Positions 7,243 through 16,188 of a DNA stretch of 64,000 nucleotides are shown here, one piece after another (the first letter of the stretch is position 1; each line of letters begins with the position of its first letter). Under the pieces are notes generated by a model. That model searched no databases. It saw only the letters and a list, made by a program, of their open reading frames with translations, and had not been told where the DNA came from. The translations under genes were made by a program, and so were the position numbers. The stretch is from Salinimicrobium flavum (lineage in GTDB: Bacteria > Bacteroidota > Bacteroidia > Flavobacteriales > Flavobacteriaceae), in assembly GCF_042684505.1 (NCBI RefSeq), contig NZ_JBHULT010000008.1, forward strand, positions 124,001-188,000, read 5' to 3'.

Positions 7243-8319
7243 TTGGATAAAAAATCGGCTTTACATGAATCTGAAGGTACCGCGCCTTCTTCGGGGGTAA
7301 ACGCCGAAGTTGCCAAAAGGATAAAAGAGGCCAGGAAGAAGGAGATCAATGTTGAAGAGCTGTACCGTGAGATCCTAAGCGGGAACAAATCGGCTCTCAG
7401 CAAAGGAATAACCCTGATTGAGAATACCAACCCTGTATTTGAAGAAAAAGCTTCCCGGCTAATTGAACTTTGTTTGCCTCATGCCAACAAATCGATAAGG
7501 ATAGGTATCACCGGAGTTCCCGGGGTTGGAAAAAGTACTTTTATTGAAGCTTTCGGAATCTACCTGGCAGACAACGGAAAGAAAGTAGCTGTCCTGGCTG
7601 TAGATCCTTCCAGTACGGTTTCCAAAGGAAGCATTTTGGGAGACAAGACCCGGATGGAAACCCTGGTAAACCATAAAAATGCTTTCATTCGTCCTTCCCC
7701 CTCCGGCGATTCTTTGGGCGGGGTTGCAAGGACTACCAGGGAAAGTATCATTTTGTGTGAGGCAGCAGGTTTTGACACCTTACTTATAGAAACAGTGGGC
7801 GTGGGACAGAGCGAGACGACCGTGCACAGTATGACCGACTTCTTTCTGTTGCTTAAACTTGCCGGTGCCGGTGATGAACTGCAGGGTATCAAACGCGGGA
7901 TCATTGAAATGGCCGATGCTATTGTGATCAATAAAGCTGATGGAGAAAACCGGAAGCCTGCTGAAAAGGCCCGTGCAGAATTTCGCAGGGCACTGCACCT
8001 TTACCCGCCAAAGGACAGCGGTTGGGAACCTAAGGTGCTGCTGGCCAGTTCACTTAAAAAGGAAGGGATCACCGAGGTTTGGGACCTGATAAATGAATTT
8101 CAAACTCTTACTAAAAAGAATGGTGGTTTTGACCACAAGAGGCATGAACAGAACAAATACTGGCTTCTCCAGACCATAAATGACCACTTAAAAAGCCGTT
8201 TTTACCACCATCCCGTGATCAAAAAGAGCCTTAAAAAAGAGTTACTTGCCCTGGAAAAGAATGAGACTACCCCTTTTAAGGCCGCGGCTTACTTACTTGA
8301 AAAATACCGGAAATTATAA
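7243..8319 (+). CDS. meaB: MeaB-type GTPase chaperone of methylmalonyl-CoA mutase
   Basis: A 358-residue G3E P-loop GTPase with GVPGVGKS (about 91-98), DPSSTVSKGSILGDKTRM, ETVGVGQSE and a NKAD base-specificity motif. MeaB loads and protects adenosylcobalamin-dependent methylmalonyl-CoA mutase. The frame stays open back to 7126, inside the divergent ohr-like gene, but the conserved region begins near TTG 7243, which I take as the start. No mutase partner is adjacent; the fused IcmF at 39443 has its own G domain. The 3' end overlaps the convergent epimerase gene by 6 bases. Confidence 0.9.
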   Translation: MDKKSALHESEGTAPSSGVNAEVAKRIKEARKKEINVEELYREILSGNKSALSKGITLIENTNPVFEEKASRLIELCLPHANKSIRIGITGVPGVGKSTFIEAFGIYLADNGKKVAVLAVDPSSTVSKGSILGDKTRMETLVNHKNAFIRPSPSGDSLGGVARTTRESIILCEAAGFDTLLIETVGVGQSETTVHSMTDFFLLLKLAGAGDELQGIKRGIIEMADAIVINKADGENRKPAEKARAEFRRALHLYPPKDSGWEPKVLLASSLKKEGITEVWDLINEFQTLTKKNGGFDHKRHEQNKYWLLQTINDHLKSRFYHHPVIKKSLKKELLALEKNETTPFKAAAYLLEKYRKL

Positions 8320-9255
8320 AAAATTCTCCTTGTACCAGTTGATCTGATGCTGCAGGCCTTCCTTTAGAGAAGTGGCAGGACGGTACCCCAGTAATTTTTT
8401 CGCTTTTTGAATGTTCGCGAGAGTACGGTGCTGATCTCCCGCCCTTTTGGGAACTGCCTCAAGGGCTATCTTTTTACCCAGCAGCTCTTCCACCAAATGT
8501 ATGCCCTCACCTGTCTTATATTCCTCTTCTGCCCCAAGGTTAATGATCTCCCCGTCTAACAGCTCATGTTTTTTAACCGCCTGTAAGATTCCTTCCACAA
8601 TATCCCCTACATAAGTAAAGCTTCTCAAATGTTTTTCACTGCCCTCAAATACGGGAAAAGCTTCTCCTTTTATTCCGCAGGCGATAAGCCTGGTGTACAA
8701 TTTTTCAGGTCGCTCACGTGGCCCGTACACAGAGAAAAGCCTCAGGGAGGAAGCCTTTATTTTACCTGACCTGCTTTCGGCCAGTACCAGCTGTTCCCCC
8801 GCCAGTTTGGTCACTCCGTACCAGGAGGCAGGTCTTGGCGGCACCGTTTCAGGAAAAGTAGCTTCCAGGCCATAAACAGAGGAGGTGGAAATATTGATAA
8901 AATGCCTGAGTTTCCTGTTTCGGTGAGCAAAATTAAGCAGGTTTTGTGTAGCTATTACATTATTGGTCAAATACAGTTCGAAAGTACTAGCGGAGGAAAT
9001 ACCCGGCTGTGCCGCAAAATGAACGATAAATTCAAAATCTTCGGGCAGGGCCTTAAATTCTTCGGGGGACCGTAGGTCTATTTTTTTTACTTCTATTCCT
9101 GCCTTGGCAAGCGCCTTTGCATTAAGCTCCTTAAGGGAGACATCGTAATAGTCTGAAAAATTATCTATTCCTGTTACTTCGTATCCTTCCAGTTGCAAAC
9201 GTTCCGCAGCATGCGAACCTATGAACCCGGCGGCCCCGGTGACCAGTACTTTCAT
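8314..9255 (-). CDS. NAD-dependent nucleotide-sugar epimerase/dehydratase
   Basis: A 313-residue extended short-chain dehydrogenase. The NAD-binding GAAGFIG lies at 7-13, the catalytic serine region STSSVYG near 123-129 and YxxxK is Tyr146/Lys150. The C-terminal sugar-nucleotide region includes RSFTYVGDIVEGI and KKLLGYRP. It resembles UDP-glucuronate 4-epimerase-type enzymes, but the substrate cannot be decided from sequence. It is divergent from the GT2/LAB_N/GT39 operon, so it may supply that system's sugar nucleotide; this is inference. Confidence 0.85.
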   Translation of the reverse strand: MKVLVTGAAGFIGSHAAERLQLEGYEVTGIDNFSDYYDVSLKELNAKALAKAGIEVKKIDLRSPEEFKALPEDFEFIVHFAAQPGISSASTFELYLTNNVIATQNLLNFAHRNRKLRHFINISTSSVYGLEATFPETVPPRPASWYGVTKLAGEQLVLAESRSGKIKASSLRLFSVYGPRERPEKLYTRLIACGIKGEAFPVFEGSEKHLRSFTYVGDIVEGILQAVKKHELLDGEIINLGAEEEYKTGEGIHLVEELLGKKIALEAVPKRAGDQHRTLANIQKAKKLLGYRPATSLKEGLQHQINWYKENFL

Positions 9256-9365
9256 GTATGTTATTTAATTCCGAAGAAAGTTTCGGTATTGGAAAGCAAA
9301 ATTAACAATCTTTCCAGAATATCGGGCTTTTAACCCCCTCCTTAAAAATCCATAATTATTATTGA

Positions 9366-9373
9366 TACATTTG
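9366..9373 (+). promoter_or_regulatory. TAnnTTTG -7 element for the glycosylation operon
   Basis: TACATTTG lies 17 bases before the GT2 start at 9391, the typical position of the Bacteroidetes -7 element. No clear TTG/TTTG is found at the -33 position. Confidence 0.4.
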
Positions 9374-9390
9374 TACCCACATAATTTTTC

Positions 9391-10107
9391 ATGGAATACC
9401 AGTTTACGATCATCGTTCCCCTGTACAATGAAGAGGAAAACCTGCTGCGCGTGGAGCAGGAACTAAGTAAATATCTTGCCAAAGCACCCATAAACACCTG
9501 CGTTCTCTTTGTGAACGACGGCTCAACAGATAACAGCCTTGAGCTGGTGGAGCAAATCTGCACCCGCAACAAAGATTTTAAATTCATTTCTTTTGAAGAG
9601 AACCGCGGACTTAGTGCAGCCATTAAGGCAGGTTTTGATCATAGCACCACTCCTTTAACGGGTTATATAGATTCAGACCTGCAAACAGACCCCGAAGATT
9701 TTGATTTGCTCCTGGAACAAATAGGAGAGTATGATTTGGTCACCGGAGTTCGAACAGACCGGAAGGATTCTTTTAAGAAAAACCTTTCTTCACTCATAGC
9801 CAACAACATTCGTCGCAGTTTCACCCATGACGGTATGGATGACACAGGGTGCCCGCTTAAGGTGATCAAGACTGACTATGCAAAACGTATCCCTATGTTC
9901 AAAGGTTTGCATCGCTTCTTGCCCGCAATGATCCTGCTGCAAAACGGGAAGATCAAACAGGTACCTGTAAGACATTATCCGCGCATTGCGGGAAAGGCAA
10001 AATTCCACTTGATGAACCGGCTGGTAGGCCCTTTTATTGACTGTTTTGCCTATTTGTGGATGAAGAGGAACTATATAAACTACAAGGTGGTTCGAAAAAA
10101 TGAATAG
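9391..10107 (+). CDS. GT2 glycosyltransferase, polyprenyl-phosphate sugar synthase type
   Basis: The 238-residue GT-A domain begins TIIVPLYNEEENL, with NDGSTDNS (about 42-49), the metal-binding DSD (Asp94, Asp96) in YIDSDLQTDPEDF and a DDTGCPLKV acceptor-side motif. It resembles DPM1/ArnC-type enzymes that transfer a sugar to undecaprenyl or dolichyl phosphate, but has no C-terminal membrane helices, like the soluble DPM1 type. Its stop overlaps the next start by 8 bases, so it is coupled to the LAB_N gene. The sugar is unknown. Confidence 0.87.
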   Translation: MEYQFTIIVPLYNEEENLLRVEQELSKYLAKAPINTCVLFVNDGSTDNSLELVEQICTRNKDFKFISFEENRGLSAAIKAGFDHSTTPLTGYIDSDLQTDPEDFDLLLEQIGEYDLVTGVRTDRKDSFKKNLSSLIANNIRRSFTHDGMDDTGCPLKVIKTDYAKRIPMFKGLHRFLPAMILLQNGKIKQVPVRHYPRIAGKAKFHLMNRLVGPFIDCFAYLWMKRNYINYKVVRKNE

Positions 10108-10723
10108 CTGGCTGGTATACACCATAGGTTTTACTGCACAGATCCTTTTCTCTGCCAGATTGCTTATTCAATGGATCTCTTCAGAAAAAGAAAAAAAGGT
10201 CCTCACTCCCTCCACTTTCTGGAAACTTTCACTGCTCGCTTCTTTTCTGCTGTTCGTTTACGGCTATCTAAGAAGTGATTTTGCTATCATGTTAGGACAG
10301 GGCCTCACCTACTTTATTTACATTCGCAACCTGCAATTGCAGGGAGAATGGAACAAACTACCCAAATGGTTCAGGATCTTTCTGTGGATCTTCCCGGTGA
10401 TCCTGGCCATATATTCTTACAATAACAACTCCTACGATATCCAGAAGCTCTTCTTTAATGAAGACATTCCGCTTTGGTTGCTGGTACTGGGTTCTGGGGC
10501 ACAGGTGGTTTTCACCTTCAGGTTCCTTTACCAGTGGATATATTCAGAAAAGATCAGAGAATCCATACTCCCGTTGGGGTTTTGGATTCTTAGCCTTACC
10601 GGCGCCAGCCTTATTCTTATCTATGCCGTGCTGCGGAAGGACCCCGTGTTATTGGCTGGGCACCTTATAGGCAGTATTATTTACACCCGTAATATTATCT
10701 TAAGCCGAAAAGAATATGCCTGA
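10100..10723 (+). CDS. Tandem LAB_N (PQ-loop-like) membrane protein
   Basis: A 207-residue polytopic protein made of two copies of the 'lipid A biosynthesis N-terminal' (LAB_N) domain, residues about 10-79 and 131-199. The copies align over their full length: both keep AQ (13-14, 134-135), R then QW (20/24-25, 141/145-146), SE (28-29, 149-150), FW.LSL (40-45, 161-166) and Y.RN (74-77, 195-198). About seven membrane helices are expected. LAB_N is related to PQ-loop/SWEET-type three-helix units, so the pair may make a complete transporter. It sits between a lipid-sugar synthase and a lipid-sugar-dependent transferase with overlapping genes on both sides. Confidence 0.85.
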   Translation: MNSWLVYTIGFTAQILFSARLLIQWISSEKEKKVLTPSTFWKLSLLASFLLFVYGYLRSDFAIMLGQGLTYFIYIRNLQLQGEWNKLPKWFRIFLWIFPVILAIYSYNNNSYDIQKLFFNEDIPLWLLVLGSGAQVVFTFRFLYQWIYSEKIRESILPLGFWILSLTGASLILIYAVLRKDPVLLAGHLIGSIIYTRNIILSRKEYA

Positions 10724-12338
10724 AGTTTCTAAAAAGTACCTGTGGATCCTGATGGCCGTGGGAGCTATGATCTTCCTTGCCAATCTTGACGTGATCTACG
10801 TGAACATCATGGAAGCCCGTAATTTCGTGACTGCCCGGGAAATGGTAAATGATGGCAACTGGTTACTCACAACCCTTAACGCCGAACCCCGATATGAGAA
10901 ACCACCGTTGCCCACATGGCTTACAGCGATAAGCGCGATGATCTTTGGCTTTGACAGTCTGTTTGGGCTGCGCCTTCCGGCCGCTTTGATCACTCTCATG
11001 TTGCTGTATTTTTTCTACCGTTTCATCACCAAACTGGAGGTGCCTGAAAAATTGGCTTTTATCGCCTCCCTGGTTCTTTCCTCTTCCTTCTATATCATTT
11101 TTGCCGGCCGTAACGGGCAATGGGATATTTTTACCCACGGGTTTATGATGGGCTCGATTTATTTTTTGTGGAAGTTTTTCAGAACAAATGAAGGGGAGGT
11201 GAAAAATGCCCTTTTTGCCGCCCTGTTCTTTGGGTTCTCCTTTATGAGCAAAGGGCCGGTGTCGCTGTTTGCCTTACTGCTCCCCTTTATTATCGCTTAT
11301 GGGGCGGTCTATAAGTTCAAAGGTTTTAAAAGAAAAGGCAAGGCCTTTCTCCTGTTTCTGATAGTGGCAGTTATATTGAGCGGCTGGTGGTTCCTTTATG
11401 TGCGCCTTAAAGATCCCATTGCCTTTATGGAGATCACCACCCGGGAAACCAGCAACTGGGCCGGTTATAATGTTCGACCTTTCTACTATTACTGGAGCTT
11501 TTTCACCCAGAGCGGTATTTGGACCATTCCGGCTTTTGTGGCCCTTCTTTACCCCTATCTCAAAAACAGGGTGATCAATCCAAAGGCTTACCGGTTCTCT
11601 TTTTGGTGGACCATGGCAGCCGTGCTGTTACTGTCTGTCATTCCCGAAAAGAAGTCGAGGTACCTTTTACCCGTCCTCATTCCTATGGCGCTTAACACTG
11701 CCTTTTACATTGAATATCTTTTCAGGAGGTTTAAACAACTCCCCAAAAATGAGAAATGGATCGTATATTTTAACCACGGACTTATCGCTCTGATAGGGAT
11801 CGCCTTCCCGGTAGCAGGATACTTTGTGCTGAAACCTGACGGGTATTGGTTCTGGTTCATTGCGACTTCTGTCGTGCTGTTCTCAATTGGAGTAGGTATT
11901 CTCTATTTTTTAAAAAATCAGGAATATCCAAAAGTGTTCTATCTTACGGTAGCCTTTATCTGCGGAATTATGGTCTTCGGATTTCCGCTTTCCAATGCCT
12001 TTTTGGAAAACCCTGATTTCAGAAATTTCTCTGAACTTCGGAAAAAAGCCGATGCCGGGAACTTTAAGGTCTATGAATATAATGCCGGAAGTCCTGAAAT
12101 TATATGGGAATACGGTAAACCCCTGGAAAATATACCCGAAAATTACGATCAACTTCCGCAGGAAAAAAAATACGGACTCCTGTTGCTTGAAAAGGATACC
12201 TTACTTCTGAAGGAATTACAGGCAGATTATGACATTCTTTCCGAAGAAAGGTATGACCTTAACTATGTGAATCCTGAGGCTTCAGGGTACAAGGACAGGT
12301 TGATCAGGAGGTTTTTCCTTCTTCAGGAGAAGGAATAG
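10716..12338 (+). CDS. GT39/ArnT-like membrane glycosyltransferase
   Basis: A 540-residue protein with many membrane helices and the GT-C hallmark near the N terminus: EARNFVTAREMV (33-44) and EPRYEKPPLPTW (57-68), as in PMT- and ArnT-type enzymes that use polyprenyl-phosphate sugars as donors on the periplasmic side. The C-terminal ~130 residues form a soluble domain. It overlaps the LAB_N gene by 8 bases and its 3' end overlaps the convergent PAP2 gene by 35 bases. The acceptor could be lipid A or protein. Confidence 0.88.
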   Translation: MPEVSKKYLWILMAVGAMIFLANLDVIYVNIMEARNFVTAREMVNDGNWLLTTLNAEPRYEKPPLPTWLTAISAMIFGFDSLFGLRLPAALITLMLLYFFYRFITKLEVPEKLAFIASLVLSSSFYIIFAGRNGQWDIFTHGFMMGSIYFLWKFFRTNEGEVKNALFAALFFGFSFMSKGPVSLFALLLPFIIAYGAVYKFKGFKRKGKAFLLFLIVAVILSGWWFLYVRLKDPIAFMEITTRETSNWAGYNVRPFYYYWSFFTQSGIWTIPAFVALLYPYLKNRVINPKAYRFSFWWTMAAVLLLSVIPEKKSRYLLPVLIPMALNTAFYIEYLFRRFKQLPKNEKWIVYFNHGLIALIGIAFPVAGYFVLKPDGYWFWFIATSVVLFSIGVGILYFLKNQEYPKVFYLTVAFICGIMVFGFPLSNAFLENPDFRNFSELRKKADAGNFKVYEYNAGSPEIIWEYGKPLENIPENYDQLPQEKKYGLLLLEKDTLLLKELQADYDILSEERYDLNYVNPEASGYKDRLIRRFFLLQEKE

Positions 12339-12897
12339 AAAAATACCTTTTCAGAATGTATTTCCACAGCTTATAGAAAAGAAGTCCCAGAAGTATCCCA
12401 AAGAACCATCCCGTAATGATATCCCCGGGATAATGCACTCCCACATAAATACGGCTATAGGAGACCAGAATTGCCCAAAAGACCAGAACTAAAAAGATCC
12501 CGCGCCAGTAAGGCCTTAGGATGAATCCGAGGAAAACGGTGAGTGCGGCAGAACTGGCGGCATGGGCAGAGAAATATCCGTAGCGCCCACAACGAACGGC
12601 AATATAACGGGCATACTCCATCACACCTTCCTGCCTGCATGGTCGGGGCCGTTCAAAACCGTGTTTAAAGATATTCGCAAGCTGGTCTGTGAAGGTGATG
12701 AGAAGGGCAACAAAAACCAGGGTTACCATTGTCTTTTTAATCCCAAAACTGCGATAAATAAGGTACAGTAGCAAAGCATAGAATGGGATGGAGGTAAGTT
12801 TATCTGTGACGAAGTTCCAGAAATTATCCCAGGGAGTACTACCAAGGTTGTTCAAAAACAGAAAAAGTTCCTGATCTATTTCTACCAACTGCTCCAT
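12304..12897 (-). CDS. PAP2 family membrane phosphatase
   Basis: The 197-residue membrane protein carries all three PAP2 motifs: KHGFERPRP (Lys78, Arg85, Pro86), SAH (110-112) and SRIYVGVHYPGD (Ser148, Arg149, His155, Asp159). Such enzymes dephosphorylate undecaprenyl diphosphate, lipid A or phosphatidic acid derivatives. It is next to the lipid-sugar operon, so carrier-lipid recycling or lipid A dephosphorylation is plausible. It is probably cotranscribed with the small gene 6 bases upstream and possibly the MATE gene. Confidence 0.9.
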   Translation of the reverse strand: MEQLVEIDQELFLFLNNLGSTPWDNFWNFVTDKLTSIPFYALLLYLIYRSFGIKKTMVTLVFVALLITFTDQLANIFKHGFERPRPCRQEGVMEYARYIAVRCGRYGYFSAHAASSAALTVFLGFILRPYWRGIFLVLVFWAILVSYSRIYVGVHYPGDIITGWFFGILLGLLFYKLWKYILKRYFSIPSPEEGKTS

Positions 12898-12903
12898 AAA
12901 GAA

Positions 12904-13131
12904 TTAATCTTCGTAACGGGATATTTCCCTATCGTAAAATTCGGTGGCCTGTTTGATTAGACCTTCGGTTTCTGAGGCCAGTTCTTTTTCATCTGAAGAA
13001 TCAAAATCCTCCAGCCACTCCACTTCATCATTTTCCAGGTTCAGGATAAAGCGTGGAAATTCGGTGTGAATGATAAAAATAGCCGCGGGATAATCTGTAT
13101 TATCACCCAGTAGAAATTTTGGAAAATCCAT
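12904..13131 (-). CDS. Small acidic conserved-looking protein
   Basis: A 75-residue acidic protein beginning MDFPKFLLGDNTDYPAAIFI and continuing with TEFPRFILNLENDEVEWLED, then an acidic helix. I do not recognise a domain. It lies 25 bases after the MATE gene and 6 bases before the PAP2 gene on the same strand, so it is likely a real operon member. No signal peptide or membrane segment is seen. Confidence 0.65.
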   Translation of the reverse strand: MDFPKFLLGDNTDYPAAIFIIHTEFPRFILNLENDEVEWLEDFDSSDEKELASETEGLIKQATEFYDREISRYED

Positions 13132-13156
13132 AATAAGAGAAATATTTATTTAGTTT

Positions 13157-14527
13157 TTAAGCGTTAACCTGTTGCCGGGCTTCAGATTCTACCAGCAGTT
13201 TTTTGCTCAAATAATTGAACCGAATATACAACATTAATGCGGAAGCAGACAGGCCGGCGAGCAACCCGTACCATATCCCCATGCTCCCCAGGGCATCTTT
13301 TTTACCCAGGAAAAAAGACACCGGAAAACCAATGATCCAATATGCAATAAAACATATTATTGTGGGCACCTTTACATCCTGAAGCCCACGTAAGGCTCCA
13401 AGGATCACCACCTGTAAACCATCACTTAGCTGGAAAAGAGCTGCTACAATCAATAGTTGCGCAGCCAGCAAAATAACGGCCGTGTTGTCTATATACAAAG
13501 TAGGTAACCAGTCTTTCAACAGGATAAAACCTACCGCGAATACCGCTTCAATCAAGAACACCAACAGGAAAGTAGAATAAGCGATCCTTCTCAGGTCCCT
13601 GAAATTAGCTTTACCTTTTTGATTTCCTACCCTTATGGTCGCCGTCACCCCTAGTCCCACCGCTACCATAAAGGTCATTGAGGCGAGGTTAAGTGCGATC
13701 TGGTTTGCAGCCTGCGGATTGGTGCCCAGGGTTCCCGCAAGGAAAACCGTAGCCGTAAAGATCGCCACCTCAAACAGCATTTGTAAGGCAGTAGGGAAGC
13801 CCAGAGAAAACAGCCTTTTAAAAATGTGCATTTTGAGCAGCTCTTTTCTTGACCAGGTAAAGTACTCCCTGAATTTCTTTTTTCGGCGCAGGATCTCCCA
13901 AATAAACCAGAGCATGAAGAACCTCGAAATGAGGGTGCCGGTAGCGGCTCCTTCCACTTCCAACCGGGGGAAGATCCAAACCCCGTAAATAAGTAAATAG
14001 TTGAAGACCACGTTCACTACATTGGCAATTAAGGTGGCGTACATGGCATATTTTGTCTGGGAAAGTCCGTCAGCAAATTGTTTATAGGCCTGGAACAGCA
14101 TCAACGGGATCATGGAAAAAGCGACGATCTCGAGATAGGGAATCGCAAGATCAACTACTTCGGGCGGCTGGTCCAGATGATAAAGTATGGGTTTGGCCAG
14201 GAGCAGCAGCAGGAACAGGAATACCCCATTGATGCCACACATTATGATGCCGTGGTGAAAATAGCTTTTTCCGGTCTCAATATCCCCGGCACCGTCAGCT
14301 TCAGCAATAAGAGGAGTGATGGCAAATGAAAAACCAATTCCCAGGGAAAGAGCGATAAAGACAAGACTATTTCCAAGAGAAACCGCCGCCAGGGGGGCAG
14401 CTCCCAGCCGGCCTACCATAATATTATCTGCCAGGCCCACCATAACATGGCCCAACTGTCCCAGCATTACCGGGTAGGCGATATTAAGGTTCTTACTAAA
14501 TTCTCTCGTATAGGCTGTAACAGGCAC
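13157..14527 (-). CDS. MATE family efflux transporter
   Basis: A 456-residue, 12-helix protein with a two-fold MATE pattern (YPVMLGQLGHVMVGLADNIM near the N terminus and the related QMLFEVAIFTATVFLAG in the second half). MATE proteins expel cationic compounds, or lipid-linked precursors in related families, using Na+ or H+ gradients. The start appears to be GTG at 14527 because YTREFSKNLNIAYP follows directly. It is the first gene of a probable three-gene unit (MATE, small protein, PAP2). Confidence 0.92.
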   Translation of the reverse strand: MPVTAYTREFSKNLNIAYPVMLGQLGHVMVGLADNIMVGRLGAAPLAAVSLGNSLVFIALSLGIGFSFAITPLIAEADGAGDIETGKSYFHHGIIMCGINGVFLFLLLLLAKPILYHLDQPPEVVDLAIPYLEIVAFSMIPLMLFQAYKQFADGLSQTKYAMYATLIANVVNVVFNYLLIYGVWIFPRLEVEGAATGTLISRFFMLWFIWEILRRKKKFREYFTWSRKELLKMHIFKRLFSLGFPTALQMLFEVAIFTATVFLAGTLGTNPQAANQIALNLASMTFMVAVGLGVTATIRVGNQKGKANFRDLRRIAYSTFLLVFLIEAVFAVGFILLKDWLPTLYIDNTAVILLAAQLLIVAALFQLSDGLQVVILGALRGLQDVKVPTIICFIAYWIIGFPVSFFLGKKDALGSMGIWYGLLAGLSASALMLYIRFNYLSKKLLVESEARQQVNA

Positions 14528-14548
14528 CCTCTGAAGTTTTGAGGGTGC
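14524..14548 (-). promoter_or_regulatory. Inverted repeat over the MATE start codon
   Basis: A perfect 8-bp inverted repeat GCACCCTC / GAGGGTGC with a 9-base spacer covers the GTG start and abuts the proposed -7 element. It could be an operator or chance. Confidence 0.3.
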
Positions 14549-14555
14549 AAAGATA
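14548..14555 (-). promoter_or_regulatory. TAnnTTTG -7 element for the MATE gene
   Basis: Minus-strand TATCTTTG ends 20 bases upstream of the GTG start. No good TTG at -33. Confidence 0.4.
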
Positions 14556-14596
14556 ATAAGTTTCCCAGCCTGCAGGTACTATTCCTGCTATTCTTT

Positions 14597-16015
14597 CTAC
14601 TTAAGGATCTCTTTCTCCGGCACCTGTTCAAAGCCGTACGTGTCTACCAGGTACACGAGAGAAGCCATAGTTGCTGCTCCCAGTTCCAGTTCCCTCTTGT
14701 TAATCGCATCAAAGGTATCTGTTGCGGCATGGTGATAGTCAAAATACCGTTGGGAGTCTGGTCTTAATCCGGCCAGTACGGTGTTCCCTCCTTTAAGCGG
14801 ACCAATATCTGCCCCACTGCCTCCTAATTCAAAGTAATGGATAAGATAAGGTTTGAAAAGCGATTGCCAGGACTGGATCTTTTTGAATTGGGAAGGAGAT
14901 GCGTCAAACGAGAAACCGCGTGGGGTAAAACCTCCGGCATCACTCTCCAGGGCAAAAATGTGGTTTTCACGATTCTTTTTTGCGACCTCGGCATATTTGT
15001 TCCCACCGCGCAGGCCGTTCTCTTCATTCATGAACAATACTACCCTAATGGTCCTTTTTGGCCTGATCCCGCTCTCCTTGAACAAACGGAGTACTTCCAT
15101 TGACTGTACTACGCCGGCACCATCATCATGAGCTCCGTCACCAATATCCCAGGAATCCAGATGTCCTCCAACCACAATGATCTCATCAGGAAACTGGCTG
15201 CCTTTGATCTCACCTATCACGTTATGGGATTCTACATCCTCATAATTGCGACAGCTCATTTTATAGTAAAAATCAAGATCGGGGTTCAGTCTAAGCATAC
15301 TGCTGAGATATTCAGCATCTTTCGTGCTGATGGCCGCAGCCGGAATTCGCTTCTCGTCTGGGAGATCGCCATAGCTCATAGAGCCGGTGTGGGGATACTC
15401 ATCTATCTTGTGACTAAGTGATCTAACGATCACTCCCGCAGCACCAAATTTTGCAGCTTCCTGTGCCCCGGCATACCGCTGGTCAACACATCCGCCATAA
15501 GCTTCAAAGGTATGAATGAGATCTGCACGCATAGGGCGGTTATAAAAAATGATCTTTCCTTCTATCTGCTCCCTGCCGTAATGGGCAAGATCTTCAAGCC
15601 CCTGCACTTCGATTACTTTAGCTCTTAAACCGGTTTCTGGAGTTGCTACAGAACCTCCCAGAGCGGTAATATTCACTGTCGTAGTGGGACTATCTGCAGA
15701 TTGTATATAAGCATATTCTTTTGCCCCGCGTGTCCATTTGGGCACCATAACAGGCTGTAGCCATACGCTGTCCAGATCAAGTTTTTCCAGTTCTGTCTTT
15801 GTGTATTCCACCGCCTGAGCTGCATTCACAGATCCGGAAAGCCTTCCCCCGATTTTGTTGGAGAGGTGGTCCAGCCAGGCATAACTTTTTCCGTTTAGGA
15901 GTGACATATCATATAACTTCCTAAGATTAAGAGAGTCCTGTTCTTCAAAAGACATTTGAGCGACAGCGTTATAACTAAATGCGACAAGAAAAATTAATGA
16001 CAGATACTTTTTCAT
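14597..16015 (-). CDS. M28 family metallopeptidase with PA domain (carboxypeptidase Q-like)
   Basis: A 472-residue exported protein (signal peptide MKKYLSLIFLVAFSYNAVAQ). A protease-associated domain spans about 130-245. The M28 core has GGHLDSWD (His285, Asp287), HDDGAG (Asp297) and NEENG (Glu331/332), with ESDAGG and a C-terminal HHAATD completing the co-catalytic two-zinc site. It resembles carboxypeptidase Q/plasma glutamate carboxypeptidase. It should hydrolyse peptides in the periplasm. The gene is monocistronic, with a TATTTTTG element upstream. Confidence 0.92.
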   Translation of the reverse strand: MKKYLSLIFLVAFSYNAVAQMSFEEQDSLNLRKLYDMSLLNGKSYAWLDHLSNKIGGRLSGSVNAAQAVEYTKTELEKLDLDSVWLQPVMVPKWTRGAKEYAYIQSADSPTTTVNITALGGSVATPETGLRAKVIEVQGLEDLAHYGREQIEGKIIFYNRPMRADLIHTFEAYGGCVDQRYAGAQEAAKFGAAGVIVRSLSHKIDEYPHTGSMSYGDLPDEKRIPAAAISTKDAEYLSSMLRLNPDLDFYYKMSCRNYEDVESHNVIGEIKGSQFPDEIIVVGGHLDSWDIGDGAHDDGAGVVQSMEVLRLFKESGIRPKRTIRVVLFMNEENGLRGGNKYAEVAKKNRENHIFALESDAGGFTPRGFSFDASPSQFKKIQSWQSLFKPYLIHYFELGGSGADIGPLKGGNTVLAGLRPDSQRYFDYHHAATDTFDAINKRELELGAATMASLVYLVDTYGFEQVPEKEILK

Positions 16016-16040
16016 ATTCTTCAGAATAAAATGAGGTTAA

Positions 16041-16048
16041 CAAAAATA
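16041..16048 (-). promoter_or_regulatory. TAnnTTTG -7 element for the M28 peptidase gene
   Basis: Minus-strand TATTTTTG, 25 bases before the ATG at 16015. The -33 element is not clear. Confidence 0.35.
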
Positions 16049-16188
16049 GAAAACCAAAATAAACAGGTCCTGATTTTCAGGTAATATTAAATGTTTTTAA
16101 CCTTTTCTATGAGGCACTACCTTTTTTCCTTTGGAGGTAGCCACTCTATTGAGGCTATTTTTTTATCTTTCGGCAAAAATCGGGCCTT

